From Rivularia sp. T60_A2020_040 (GTDB lineage Bacteria > Cyanobacteriota > Cyanobacteriia > Cyanobacteriales > Nostocaceae), in the NCBI GenBank assembly GCA_015272215.1, contig JACYMD010000110.1, positions 1 through 64,000 on the forward strand: DNA of 64,000 nt. Reading direction: 5' to 3'. This document shows, in pieces, positions 63,647-64,000 of the stretch. Below the pieces are notes generated by a model. The model was not told the DNA's origin. It did no database searches and saw nothing but the letters and a program-made list of their open reading frames with translations. Each line of letters begins with the position of its first letter. The stretch's first letter is position 1. Position numbers and translations under genes: made by a program.

Positions 63647-64000
63647 TCACTTAACAACAAAATTCTTACTAATAATAACTTCATCACCCAAAGTCATCTG
63701 TACAATCCAATTACCAGTAGGAACATTTTCGTTAAATTCATAGCGACAATGAGTATTCCAAACTTCTTTACTGATAGTTTTAGTTTTCCAACTGTTTTGA
63801 TGAGCAATTTGACGACTAGGGTCAAGCCAATTGCAGCCTAACTCTAATTCTTTTCCTACCGGAGCATCTTGAAGAGTAACATTATAAAATACGGACGGAC
63901 TATTTTGGCGATTTATTTCCTCGATATTGACAGAATCATTCTCTCTCAAACCAACCCGACTATCATAAACGGCAATACGTTCAAGGGCTGAGTTATGCTG
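63647..64000 (-). CDS. Partial hypothetical protein, 5' end beyond window
   Basis: The frame is open to the right edge of the window (117 codons seen; a TTG at 63949 is not needed as a start). The visible C-terminus includes ERIAVYDSRVGLRENDSVNIEEINR, then YNVTLQDAPVGKELELGCNWLDPSRQIAHQNSWKTKTI, and ends GNWIVQMTLGDEVIISKNFVVK. The segment looks like an immunoglobulin-like beta-sandwich that closes a larger protein. I do not recognise the family. Being 40 bases upstream of the second ligase gene, it may belong to the same operon. Confidence 0.5.
   Translation of the reverse strand, partial: QHNSALERIAVYDSRVGLRENDSVNIEEINRQNSPSVFYNVTLQDAPVGKELELGCNWLDPSRQIAHQNSWKTKTISKEVWNTHCRYEFNENVPTGNWIVQMTLGDEVIISKNFVVK

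Overview
The window looks like chromosome from a filamentous, probably heterocyst-forming cyanobacterium (Nostocales, of the Nostoc/Calothrix/Rivularia kind). The reasons are AT-rich DNA with GCGATCGC (HIP1) octamers, intergenic spacers full of heptamer-like short tandem repeats, a TrpE-TrpG fusion, PEP-CTERM proteins, and a scytonemin (UV sunscreen) gene cluster with its two-component regulator. The species cannot be fixed from the sequence alone.

Layout. 0-1.1 kb: a decayed IS605/IS1341-type tnpB with its right-end RNA, then a small secreted WGxxGxxG protein. 1.5-9.3 kb: three glycosyltransferases, a membrane-anchored beta-propeller protein and a nucleoside hydrolase. 9.5-13 kb: a small HTH protein and two paralogous low-complexity repeat proteins (NPFAGG and IGNGNW repeats) that I cannot place in a family. 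13.6-41.2 kb: twenty genes, all on the minus strand, running scyA-scyB-scyC-scyD-scyE-scyF-eboA-eboB-eboC-glycosyltransferase-tyrA-dsbA-eboD-eboE-eboF-trpE(G)-trpC-trpA-trpB-trpD and ending at a convincing terminator. 42.6-45.6 kb: the divergent PAS histidine kinase and REC-AraC response regulator. 45.67-45.99 kb: a strongly structured non-coding stretch. 46-56 kb: mostly housekeeping genes (clpP, a COG0523 metal GTPase, cysS, an AI-2E permease, tldD/tldE, a coiled-coil protein and coaD). 56.3-64 kb: an accessory block with two asparagine-synthetase-like ligases that lack the glutaminase cysteine, a fold-III PLP-decarboxylase-like protein that lacks the PLP lysine, a zinc-ribbon membrane protein, a VapBC-type pair, and the end of a gene cut by the window edge.

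How the scytonemin genes fit together. TrpE(G), TrpD, TrpC, TrpA and TrpB supply tryptophan, and TyrA supplies p-hydroxyphenylpyruvate. ScyB oxidises tryptophan to indole-3-pyruvate, ScyA couples the two keto acids, and ScyC closes the ring to the monomer. The ebo genes are linked to moving the monomer out of the cytoplasm, and the beta-propeller proteins ScyD/E/F are assigned to later steps. In this window ScyE and ScyF carry a signal peptide and a PEP-CTERM tail while ScyD has neither. The aroG and tyrosinase-like genes found in some scytonemin clusters are not in the window.

The best candidates for something undescribed are the structured RNA candidate at 45.67-45.99 kb, the 56-64 kb ligase/decarboxylase-like block, and the NPF/GNGNW repeat-protein pair. 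Dispersed palindromic repeats are common and have entered at least two reading frames (dsbA and the decarboxylase-like gene).
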